Shown: positions 20,975 through 31,531 of the stretch, in pieces
Position numbering within the stretch: the first letter of the stretch is position 1
Layout of the letters: the number at the start of each line of letters is the position of its first letter
Assembly: GCA_036426205.1 (NCBI GenBank)
Contig: CM071570.1
Location: 71,290,995-71,354,994 of the forward strand
Length of the DNA stretch: 64,000 nucleotides
DNA from: Ascaphus truei
Lineage: Eukaryota > Chordata > Amphibia > Anura > Ascaphidae
Direction: 5' to 3'
Position numbers and translations under genes: made by a program
The notes under the pieces: model-generated
What the model saw: the letters and a program-made list of their open reading frames with translations, nothing else
Databases searched by the model: none
Told to the model about the DNA's origin: nothing

Positions 20975-21400
20975 CCGTGTCGGATTTTGCTGCCAGTTCG
21001 GGTTTTCCAGGTTGCCTGTCCTTTCTGCTCAAATTGGCCATTTTGGTTACTGGCAGCCTGCTATATAAGGTTACACTTCCTGGTGGGAGTCGCTGATCAA
21101 GGTTCTAACATTTGCAGTTCCTGTTGTCTTCGCTGTCGCGCTTTACCCTTTTGTCTGTTTGGATTTCCCTGTTGCTTACCCTGGACCATAACCCTGACCT
21201 CGCTGCTTTCTGACTGCCTTGACCCTTTGCCTGTTTACTGGACTTTTTACCACTGCCACCAGCCCTGACCTCATGTCTGCGTACTGACTACTGATACTCT
21301 AACAGGACTCTGTCCCTGGGCTCTGGTCGGTTATTCTCCATCCCTTCCTCAGCCCTGTGGGTCCGCTTCCTGATTGGAGATGTGTACTGTCACAATTCTG
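20975..21400. repeat. LTR-like pyrimidine-rich repeat fragment
   Basis: Plus-strand phrases such as ACCCTGACCTCGCTGC, CTTGACCCTTTGCC and GCCCTGACCTCATGTC resemble the CCTGACC-rich part of the LTR at 32402-33146. TATATAAG at about 21060 could be a TATA box. Ends are not defined, so only a relationship to frog LTRs is suggested. Confidence 0.35.
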
Positions 21401-21564
21401 CACACGAGAATACTGTGCAGTACTTAGGACATACTCTGTACACATTGGCTGCCTGCCAACATTTGATCCTCTGAGGTGGGACACATCTATATAAGGGAAA
21501 AACTGTGTTTTTTCAATATTCATGGGAATGGGCCAGAAGAAAGGATCTAGCATCTTAACCATTG

Positions 21565-22070
21565 CCCCCTTTCTTGACTGCTATTTTAACTTTTTGCCTG
21601 ATGTCTAATACCTACTTATGATTTTTTTCATGTAAAAAGTTTTTCTTGATGTGTGACTCACCGATAAACTTAATTGAACTTATTTTTTGGTGTATTGCCA
21701 ATGGATTTTTCCTCCTTCTGGTGATTTGTTTTTTTCCCTTGATTATTATTTTTTGGTTTTGGACATTTTACTTATATTATAATTTTGGTTAAAAAAAAAA
21801 AACATCTTTCTGATACCTACTTTCCGTGGTGTTATCAAATATTTGTGCAATGTAGTTCTTTTAGTAGTACTCTTATCTTATTGTATTTTTTTCTATTTAT
21901 GAGCAGCAAAATCATTATTGAATTGATTTATAATTATGTCTTTTTACATGTTGTACTTGTGAGTGTGGGGGACATATGTTTAATATATGATAGTGTTAGA
22001 GGATTTATATGGATCCCCTTTGTTCCCTGCACCATTACAGAATATAGTATATGATTTTACACACATTGGT
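21565..22070. other. AT-rich spacer, nothing recognised
   Basis: Contains poly-A and poly-T runs only; no coding or RNA signal seen. Confidence 0.4.
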
Positions 22071-22095
22071 GGTGCTGTGGCTGCATTAGCTAGAG

Positions 22096-23170
22096 ATGGA
22101 GCTGCAGAGTCTAGAGGAAGTCCGCCGAAGGAACTTTCATGAGGATGAAGGTGATGGTCGCCTCGTCTTCCTCCTATGGCTAAGGAGCTTTGGGCAAGGG
22201 CTGTCTGCTTGATGGTTCTGAAAAAGCACATTTGGATAGATTTGATTTGCATAAACATGTATTTTTTCTAATGTTATGAGGGCACATATCTAAGCATGTC
22301 ACATATGTTATTTATTGAACTATTCAATTCGAGCTGCAGCTCCAGTTTCCCTATTTGCAGCTCTTCCTGCCCCAGGCGCAGCTCCTGCTGCCCCAGCCAC
22401 AACTCCAACTGCACCAGCTGTATCTCCAGCAGCAACTCCAGCTGCTCCAACCACAGCTCCAGTTGGCGCTACCCATGCTCCTTCTCAAGCTGCCCATGAT
22501 GAAACTCCTTCTACCCATGCTCCTTCTCCAGCTGCTCATGCTCCTCTGACTGCTCCTCCAACTTTTACAGCGACTTCTGCTGCATCCAGGCAGCTTACTG
22601 CAGTAACCACAGTGGATCGCCTGGCTGAAGGCACTATTATAGTGCACCAGTAGGAGTTGTTGCAAATGCAGAGAGCAGGCTTATGCTGCATTACATCCAG
22701 CTGACCTGAATGGAGCACATAACACAGTAACAGAACGGCATTAGCAATGACCTGATGTGCCAGCACAGCAGTTTGATGCTCAACGTCATAGGACAGATTA
22801 CCTCATCCCTGAAAAGCCTGATATGTGCTATCCATCAGTACATGGAGAGCCTGCAAATCCACTTGATGCTCACAATGCAAGCAGCAGCATCAAGCAAGTC
22901 CCTGCCCACATCAGGGGTTTCCTTGGTGCTTTCCAGTCCACTTCCTCCTCCTGCATCCCTTGTGGAGTTGCCCATGCCCCTTCCAGAATTTGTGCCATGA
23001 TTGAAGCATGGGAGGCCTTGCAAAAGGGGTCTAGTGAGCCTAGCATTGCAGAAGCAAAGAAGAAGAGGCGATGAGAATTGTATATAGTTATTGTTTTTTG
23101 TATTTTGTTAAGTATTTTTCAGATAATGTTTTACACACAGTGAAGGAACTTATGTCAATAAAAGTTTTGT
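22096..23170 (+). pseudogene. Broken Ala/Pro-rich gene with KKKRR end and polyA site
   Basis: An ATG at 22096 opens MELQSLEEVRRRNFHEDEGD. From about 22320 a frame is very rich in Ala, Pro and Thr (PAAPATTPTAPA style), ending at 22653. After several stops, 22757-23074 reads to EAWEALQKGSSEPSIAEA and ends KKKRR-stop, followed by a UTR and AATAAA at about 23158. The order (acidic N-part, low-complexity linker, basic end) resembles Myb-like accessory proteins of Harbinger transposons, but I see no SANT helices. It is frameshifted and shares its end style with the gene ending near 19.1 kb. Confidence 0.4.
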
Positions 23171-23610
23171 TCCCAATTTCTGTCTCTTGGTAATTCTTGT
23201 TATAATATGCAGACACATTGTTATTGTTTTTAATACCCGTTATTTTAGTTTGGATACTTAATAACATTTATATTTTAATACAACCCACTTATCATCCAGT
23301 AGGTGACTGAGTGCCCATACTAGGTTACTTTCTATTGTTCGTTCTATACAATTATATTACCTAGGGAGCACCTTCACCACAATTACTTACTAGCAGCTGC
23401 GGGGGTAAACCTATCAGTATACATTATTGTACACCCATACTTAGTACAGTCAATATTTTATAACATAATAGTCCTGACAAACATAACATATATTCACTTT
23501 AATTACTTAAACCATAGCATAGTTTATTACATGACCATTACACAATATCAGGTGCATCTGTATATGTTTTTCAGACATGAATATGTTCCATAATATACAG
23601 TATATCTTTG

Positions 23611-24343
23611 TGTAACCCCCTCTTGATTGGCTACTGGTGTCTATAAGGGATTAACTGTGTGGGCTCACCAGGCTCTGCCGTTCCCTTGCTACCCCGGGAT
23701 CTGTGATGTCAGTATATACATATAAATATCCACACCCTTTATCTAGAAGCAGGTTATTCAGATGTCTGATTTGGGTCTTCATGTAAGTCTTGTAAATAGG
23801 TTGTATCTGTCTAGTCTGCAGCTAATGGTGTCCTGTCACTATTTGTTATTTTACAGATTAGTAATGTCAGCACCTGTTTGAGAATCAGGAAGCATGTGGG
23901 AGAAGTATGCAGCACTGTTCTTATAGGGTTGCCCATACTATTCCCATACTTCTGGCCAAACCGAAAGATTCTTAATATAACACCGTCTCCATGCAAGCTG
24001 TTTCCGATTCATCCTTTGCAACTGGTAAGCAAGATAAAGACCTCCTCTGGATAGGCCCGTAGCCTACTAGAAGATGCTTCCCAAAAAGCTTTTTTTATCC
24101 ACGTGTTTTGTATCATATTATCCATGTCCATATGTGTGAAATGTTTCTGGAATTTGTTCAATAAACACACTTTGTTTTTATAAATGTTTTTGGCGCCCAT
24201 GTCTATTTCATACTTTCATCCAACCCCAGCCAGCACCAAACCAACACTCATCTAAATGGCCACAGAGACAGAGCATGTACATACATATATACCTGGAACT
24301 ACCATTTGTGACACCCTTCGGGAGCCAGGGAAGGGCGGTTACA
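23611..24343 (+). mobile_element. Solo LTR, TGTAAC...GTTACA, TTTG duplication
   Basis: The interval starts TGTAACCCCCTC and ends GGCGGTTACA. TTTG is present immediately left (23607-23610) and right (24344-24347), a 4-bp target duplication. A plus-strand CAATAAACAC lies at about 24160. The 733-bp size, inverted TGTAAC/GTTACA ends and target duplication make a textbook solo LTR. Confidence 0.85.
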
Positions 24344-24347
24344 TTTG

Positions 24348-24968
24348 TATGACACATGTAATGTAAGGATTAAGTCCTGCACTCAGTACAATCATTTGGG
24401 TACCACACTAAACATGTCCTTTTTCCTTGTAGGCTATTCCCTGAAACAACCGTATGATAATCATGGTCTGGATGTAAGTAACGGCAGGTTTTGATGTGAC
24501 CTAATTATCGTAGCTTTATTTCCATGCGTTAACATGAACGGAGCTTTATGGATATGCGTTGTTAGGTTAATGGATTATTAGCATATTATTTGCATATGAG
24601 TAAGCCAGATGTCCGGTAAAAGCTAGAGATCCAATATTTTTCTGTTTAACGCGAGGTCATCGTAACACTAATCACCTTTGTGGAGATGAGTTATGACATT
24701 GTGATGTTAACCTCATTTAACATACATATCAATAAACATTTAACAGACTTCTGAGGTTCAAGCCCTAAAAAGATTCATTCTTGTCTTTGCTCTGAATCGT
24801 GAAGGGCAGCTGCAGCCCAACTCAGTTTATACACATTACTCCATTCTCTATCTAGTTGCTAGGCAACTTAAACATTGTTACATTTGACAAAATTGACAAA
24901 GTAACACAATTACCTGCTGGTTATTAGTTACAACGAGTGTACAAGAGGAAGTTTTGTACATTGTGTGC
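24348..24968. other. Spacer, nothing recognised
   Basis: AT-rich, with TTAGCATATTATTTGCATAT and similar phrases. No gene or defined repeat seen. Confidence 0.4.
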
Positions 24969-25284
24969 TACAGACGAGCCAACGAGTATTCTAAAACTTG
25001 CCTTAAACTTGCCATAAACTAGCCAGGTACATGCTGGGTACATGCAGTGACATTTCTGCAGAGGCTAATGGCCTCTAATGGCCCATCGGATTAACAGCGT
25101 GGGTCCCTGCTATGTTAATCCGATGGGCCATTAGTCTGTCTGCAGCAATGTGTGAAATGTTGCAGCATGTACCCAGCATGTACCCAGCATGTACCCAGCA
25201 TGTACCCAGCATGTACCCAGCATGTACCTTGGTCTTTTTGGAGATTGCCCCAGGTTTGTTTTAGAATAATCGTCGGCACTACAG
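24969..25284. mobile_element. MITE with internal hairpin and 11-bp minisatellite
   Basis: The left end TACAGACGAGCCAACGAG then TATTCTAAAAC is matched by the reverse complement of the right end, TACTGTAGTGCCGACGAT then TATTCTAAAAC. A long hairpin (GGCCCATCGGATTAACA... against ...TTAATCCGATGGGCC) lies at 25078-25130. It is followed by six TGTACCCAGCA units. A second copy lies at 38914-39315. Confidence 0.7.
25165..25232. repeat. 11-bp minisatellite TGTACCCAGCA, ~6 units
   Basis: Tandem TGTACCCAGCA units with no visible variation. The motif also occurs once, as CATGCTGGGTACATG, in the MITE left of the hairpin, which may have seeded the array. Confidence 0.85.
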
Positions 25285-25289
25285 TACAG

Positions 25290-26570
25290 TAGCTCCATTA
25301 CAGTGGTTTGCTGCAAGAAGCAATCCATCTCGTTGATGCAAAAAATAAAAACTTATACATACTGTATATATATATATATATATTTTTTTTTTTTACATAT
25401 TGGCAATAATCATTACCAATTTGTGATAGGTTTTCAAACTTAAATATGTGTAATAAGTTAAGCATTGTAAATCTTTTTATTGTAAAGTTTTGAACTGAAA
25501 ACCATTCAAAAACAAGGAGCAACATTATACAAATTACACGGATGCTGCACCTTTTCCAATGACTTGCTGTTAGTAAATCGGTAATGGATATTTTCCTATT
25601 GTGTATTTTTAAAGAATGTACAGTACACACAACTTGTATTTAATAATTACCATAAAGACAAATTAATTAATTACAACATTTCCACATTTTACAATTCAAC
25701 ATCTTGAATTACTTATTTCTTTTAAGACGATAGTTTCAGAACCCAACGGCCAAGCAGCAGGAGATATTTATATTTTTCCAGTAATACAATCTGAAATTTT
25801 GGCATATGCCATAGTGAGCTACAGTATGTTGGCACCTCTGGAATTGTGTTTCATCCAATTGCATGAATATATTGCTGTTTGCTGTCTGGGCCACCTTGAA
25901 CTCCTGGAAGCTATTCCTAATATAAGAATTTTGGATTTTACAATTTGAACATGTTTATCACTCTGTAAATTACTCACAGAAATATATATATACAGTAGGT
26001 ATAGGTAAACATAGCTATTATTATCATCAATTGTTTTCAGTCTTCTACAACAATTATTTACATTAGTCAAATCATGAGAAATAAAGATGAAACAGTTCCT
26101 GCATTAAGTTTTAGAGGACTCTTGTTTGACAGTTTAAGACAACACATGTTCTTGTTATAGTTACGGCTAGTTAAGTAATGCATCAGATACTGTATAACTC
26201 TGAAACAGATATGGGTATCCATTTATGTTAGTCCTGTATTTGCTTTTATTTGTAATGTCATGTTTCAAAGAAAGTCACTAATAATTATTTTTAAAGACAT
26301 TATTGACAATATTATGCATGTAAGAAGAGGAAGCTCACATGTTATACATAAAAACATAAAAAATTAAATCAAAATTATTTCCCACATATGCATTTGTACC
26401 CATGGAAATTACCTAAAGGTTAATTAACCATTTCAGCATTGTCTGAAGACCATATTCTGTGTGCAATGTTTGACATGTCGATGAGTTCTCCTAAATGCAT
26501 TGAGGCATTTATTTATACGCATTGCATTTATTCTAATTATTACCTAGTTTTTTGTATGTTTTATAGCAAA
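25290..26570. other. AT-rich spacer
   Basis: Contains a short TA microsatellite with a T run (25366-25392) and otherwise AT-rich sequence. No gene recognised. Confidence 0.4.
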
Positions 26571-26574
26571 GAGG

Positions 26575-27436
26575 TGTAGCCAAGACTCCCTGGGCTACTA
26601 ATTTTCTGGCCCCTCCAGCACAGTAATTCCAAGTAAAGAATGGGCAGTGTTGGGAATAAATCCTTCAGGGCATGTGTATGTTATCATATGTATATTAATT
26701 AATACAGTTCAAGAGAAAATCGATGTAGAAGGAGGGAAAGATGGAGCACTGCAAAAATTGGAAGAGGGCTAGAGGCAGGTATAAAAATAAAACTATTTAT
26801 TAGGCATATTAGCCAAAAGATATACAAGACAGGGGTCCTCTAAATCATTTCTCTCCGCAAAGGAGCTTTATCAAAGAGCTTCAATTTCAGGAGTAGCCTG
26901 CATTATATGGGGGGCGTATGACTGATAGGAGACCGGCTTAGAAGCCACTCCCCTGGAAAGGAGGGGGTTTATCTCTAGAGGTTAGAGTAAGGGTTTTGGG
27001 AGGGAGTTCTGTGCTGATATCTCTCTGAGTGTAGAAAGCACCAGTAAAACCTCTCCTGGATAGGAGTGGGCTGAGGTCTTGCCCTGTTAGGGGATAAGGT
27101 GTGCTGATGAGGGGTGCTCGGGGCCTCAAGCCCTGGGTTTTGCCTTCAGGGAATGGAGCCTGTAATGCAATAAAATCCTGTTATAGCATCTCTGGCTTGC
27201 TGTTTGAGCACATGAGAAGAGTTGCCTGTGAGGACCATGCTGGCTGCCCCAGGATCCTCAAGGATGGAGGTGCTGTGCTGACAGAAGAACCATCATGAAG
27301 ATCCTGTACTGATGCCTCCCAATACCATCGCAGAGTTTTCAGGCCTTCTGTTCCACCTAACAGGTATGCACCACACCAGAACACAGGTGGTAGCGACATG
27401 ATCTCCCTTAGGGGGGGGCGGGGGGGAGGAGCTACA
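26575..27436 (+). mobile_element. LTR of the TGTAGCC family, interrupted
   Basis: It begins TGTAGCCAAGACTCC, aligns for ~80 bp with the LTR at 5657 (CAGTAATTCC shared), and ends CAGGTATGCACCACACC...GAGCTACA. AATAAA lies at about 27170. TAGCAAA occurs just outside both ends (26564 and 27438), but a few bases from the TGTAGC/GCTACA termini, so the target duplication is unclear. About 260 bp of unrelated sequence with a hammerhead-like motif is inserted near 26640-26900. Confidence 0.65.
26700..26900 (-). mobile_element. Retroelement insertion with hammerhead-like motif
   Basis: Read on the minus strand, 26878-26838 gives CTC, TTTGATAAAG, a perfect CTCC/GGAG hairpin with a TTTGC loop, AGAAA, TGATTTA and GAG, so a CTC/GAG pair closes the core. 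The first box is TTGATAA instead of CTGATGA and the second is AGAAA. Downstream (minus) GTCTTGTATATCTTTTGG continues the element. It interrupts the LTR at 26575-27436. Probably an inactive ribozyme fossil. Confidence 0.45.
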
Positions 27437-27890
27437 GTAGCAAAATACTCAGCACTCAATTTGATATGTGAATAAGTGTATTATTAATGTTTTTTAGCAT
27501 CTGGGAGTACAGTTGTGTGAAAATCCAGGAATTTACATGAAAATGGCAAACACCACATTTTGATTTTGTACTTTTAACAGAAAACATGTCACACACCTGC
27601 AATTCACTTCTTATACTCCTATGCCCCATAGAAAACAGAAGCACACCATATTCCTGTTTTTATTAGTGGTAATGGGCCAGAAGGTAATGGTATGGAGATA
27701 CAGTATATAAATATAAATAATATTTCTATGATATCATAATCATGTAGTATAGAGAAGTCTACCAAAGAGTTTTAGGTGACTACTGTCTTTCAATATCTGG
27801 TGCTGGGTGATTTTGCTCAGTGAATGTTTGGACTGGGGCGCTCCCTGGGATGTTTGGCTGAAAAATGTTACAATGCCTGTACTGTATTAA
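27437..27890. other. Spacer, nothing recognised
   Basis: AT-rich, no gene or defined repeat. Confidence 0.4.
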
Positions 27891-27894
27891 AATA

Positions 27895-28800
27895 TTAAAA
27901 AATGGGAAAATTATGTTGCGGTGTCAAAGAGTATAAAAATATATACTGGCCCTTTTGATGTTTTTTTTGGCTGCTGCTTGACCTTGAAGAAGGGAACCCC
28001 GTGTCCTTCTTAACGTGGCAAATGGAAGTATGAAGATGGTCAGCGCAAAACTCATGGACCTCACGAAGTTGTTGGATCAGGATAAAGTTGAATAAAAATG
28101 GAGTAAAAATTGGAATAAAGCACAGTATTAATGCATAATATCCACATGTGCGGAGGATGGGAGGGGGGGAGGGGGGTGTGGGTGGAGGATGGGGTGGGAG
28201 GGATGAGAGTGGAATTCCACTAAATACAATCAATGAAACATAAACATATAGTTTCAATGACTCACACGGGCTTGTGTGAGACCTCGCCCTCAACGCAGAC
28301 TGTAGTTTGGTAAGTGCAGACTCCTATAATGGAGTCACAGTAAACATAAAACTCACACGGCCTAATGTGAGTTCTTGCCCTCAGAGGGTGATGTCAGCCC
28401 GTATAGGTGAAGTGGAATCGTCACAGCAAAATCTCTCCCAATAGGTGTAGTGTGTGAGTTGCTCCTCTCCCCGTTGCCCAAAGACCAAAAATGTGTGCAA
28501 AACCAGGGTTAGCAATATAACAAGTCTTTATTGGTAACAGGTGAAATATGAACATAGACAAGCATGGACGTTATAAAAACATAAACGTTATAAAACAATG
28601 TGTACAAAATGAATAAACAGAAAGCACCATAATATACACACACACAAACCTTTTTACCTTGGAGGTGGAAGGCCTCCTTTGCCACCCACTTCCAGCGCAG
28701 GCCAGCCCCAACTCCCATAGCGCTGAGCCTAAGAGAGTTGTCATGGCTCTCACCCCTAGCTGGTGGCCCTGAATGCAAATGCAATAATGAAGACCCTTGC
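27895..28800. repeat. Unclassified repeat cluster
   Basis: Contains a poly-G/GGAGGATGGG patch (28150-28200) and two direct copies of CTCACACGGSCTNRTGTGAG with YTYGCCCTCA (28259 and 28353). A plus-strand CCTTGAAGAAGGGAA...TTCTTAACGTGG (28000-28035) vaguely recalls the hammerhead layout but lacks GAAA. Low-complexity frames on the minus strand are not supported as genes. Confidence 0.35.
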
Positions 28801-30697
28801 TAATGTCAGTATGTGTATGACAGTGTCATGTGGGGTTTGCAACTAAAGGCTAAAGATTAGCTAAGGGATTAAGTAGCCATAATCATGGCATTTATTATTT
28901 AATTACATAATGTTTCATAGACTTTAATTGTAGACACATGTCAATGTACAATTGACAGATGGGTTTGCATAAAATTAAAAAGAAATCCTCAAATAAAATA
29001 ATAAAAATACGAGGGCATTTTTCATATTTCTTGACGTAAATCTGACGATTGCCATACTACAGGAAAACGAATAAAATAAACCTCCAAAATATTATTGTGG
29101 TTTCTCAGAGTATACCTTACCTTGGTATAAGGGTATGTATATATATATTAGACCTTGATATCGTATGTCGTTATTGTTTCTCTATATCTCTTTTAATGTT
29201 ATTCTTTTAGTAATACTAAATTATTATTCTATAGTATATTATTTTTGGTGTGCAGTGTCTTATTTCTTATTCATAATATGTTTTAGTTTGTATAAGGTTT
29301 TCTCCACCTTGACACTTAGCCCCCACTTTATGCATTAATTTATTTTTTATATGGGGGGGGGTTCCTTTTCACGATTTTCCTTTCGGAGTTTGTGTAAAAT
29401 TAAAATGAAATCATCAAACCAACATTTTTTTGAAATAGCAAACATAGGAAGAAAACGGATATTTGGTGACGTAAATCTGATGATTTCCATACCATTAGAA
29501 AACTAATTAGATAACCCTCCAAAATATTCCTTTGGGCTCTCAGCCTGTGCCAGATAGAGATGTGCAAATGTCTTCAAATGTGGTTCCCCAAACTGCATAA
29601 CCAATTCCTCTTACATTTTGCATTGTAAAATTGTCGCAATAGGCCACATTACTCAAAAATGTTGCCAATCTCAACAGAATTTTGTGAAAATGTACATACT
29701 GTTTATAAATGGTCATGTGACTGGCACATTGACTTTCAATCCTTAGCCAAAAAAATGTTGCTAAAAAAATATGCAAATTTTACCTGGTTTGCAAACTTCT
29801 GTGACATTTTCACCAATCTCCAATGCTAGACATTGCACAGCTAGAACCAAACTATAACATGGTTTTCTCATGGGAACCATACAGTATGTGCAGACGTTAA
29901 AGCTGTTAAGCCATCCAATTAGGTTCTAATTTATCTTGGGTTCCTCAATGCTGCAGTGAAAAGACACACCAAAGAACCATTAAAATGTACTGTATAATTT
30001 ATACATCTCACAGTTTTGTCAGGTGTTGACCAGTTATAGTAACTACAGTGTGTTGCTGCTGCAGCTAATCTTGAATCTAAAGCAGAAAAGCTTAAGTTGG
30101 TTTAGAGAATTAACCATGGACATCTGTTTGACGTATAGTGTATTGAGATTTGCAAGTCTCTTAGCAAAATAAACAGTGGTTTCCACATTCCCTAGCACAG
30201 AAAAATGTTTAACCTGTTTGCAATTCTTTTAGGATTTTCACAGTTTGGCATGGGATGTATGTCAGTAAGAAAACTACCAATGAGATTTATAACAGTTAAT
30301 TTATATCTGTGACTTTAATACAAGTTCCTGGGCTGTCATGCTCACCATGGGCAGTATTTTTCTTCCTGTTCATTCTTATTGTCAAAAGTTTATGATAGCA
30401 TCACATCTTGTGAGATCATTTATTGCTGAGCATGTCCGGGTACAACTAAACCATTTATTATAGTGAAACATCAACACCTTTAGTGAGATCACTTATTTAT
30501 TTTTTGGATTCCAGTCCTGGAGGTGGTGAAATCATCTATTTATATGCAACATATTAGATACATTTGATTGACTAGGAGACTTTTTTTTTTTTTAAATAAC
30601 TGTGCTGGTAAGGAAGTTTTTCTATGTATAATTGTGATATTTATTAACAGTAGTTAAATTTATTGTAATAACACTGAACCTCAGAGCAAAGTGGCAT
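28800..30697. other. AT-rich interval with an internal duplication
   Basis: No gene found. Two segments about 420 bp apart (28975-29110 and 29395-29550) are similar, sharing GACGTAAATCTGA, GATT, CCATAC and CCTCCAAAATATT in the same order. This is an old direct duplication. Confidence 0.5.
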
Positions 30698-30700
30698 TTA

Positions 30701-30776
30701 GGGGGTTATTGAGGTCAAAGGGCGTTTCATGTGATCGTGCCCTGATTGGCACGATCACAGTTTAATGAATAACCCC
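30701..30776. mobile_element. 76-bp MITE with TTA target duplication
   Basis: The left end GGGGGTTATT pairs with the right end AATAACCCC. TTA flanks both sides (30698-30700, 30777-30779). The centre is a hairpin, GATCGTGCC/GGCACGATC. Ends and TSD fit a tiny Harbinger-like MITE. Confidence 0.7.
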
Positions 30777-31195
30777 TTAGAATTAAAAATGTAAACCATA
30801 TGGAGAAGTAATTTTAGTTACTAAACTGTGTTTTTTTCCCTATAAATTCAGAATAATACAGTAAATGTCTGGGATAGTTTAGGCTACCAGTAGGTCTTTC
30901 CTGCCATCAGTGAACTTGTTGTGACCTTATTTCCTCGGAGGCCTATTAAAATTAAGTCATGGGGCAGAAGAGTTATTTTCAAGTGCCATTTAAACTTGTG
31001 TGGTCTGAAAAAGTAACACATTTATCAGAAGGATTAACAAAATGATGGCTAAATCAGTGACAGATAGGTAAAAGGTTATAGAGAATTATAGATGGCTACC
31101 AAAGGGGGACTTTTCAAGATCCCTAATGTTATTTTAGATTCGGACATCACGTGTTCTAAGAACTACTTATTTTTTCTGCTCATAATAGTTTTATA

Positions 31196-31196
31196 G

Positions 31197-31257
<61 letters not shown>

Positions 31258-31450
31258 TATCAAATAAACTGGTATGCTCATATTTGCTATCCTGTGGAGG
31301 GTTTTTGTCACTTTTTTTACTCACCATACTTAACTCAGTATTATATATATATAGATATATATCTATATATATATATATATAATTATAATTACTACTATAA
31401 TTTCTCTATATATATCTATATCGAATATTTATCTATATATATATATAATA
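31196..31450. repeat. TA microsatellites
   Basis: Two blocks of (TA)n (31198-31255 and 31341-31450), the second interrupted by GATATATATC-type phrases. Confidence 0.9.
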
Positions 31451-31531
31451 TACACAACAGCTATTTCTATGTTTCTATGTCCTCTGATTTGATTGCTGGA
31501 AATCTACAGTACATCATATATACTGTAAATA

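Noticed and set aside
25131..25328. Regularly spaced short repeats as a possible CRISPR array
   Set aside because: The 11-bp units are directly tandem with no unique spacers, and the genome is eukaryotic.
28000..28035. Possible hammerhead motif CCTTGAAGAAGG...AACGTGG
   Set aside because: The GAAA box is missing (TTAA) and no closing stem could be found.
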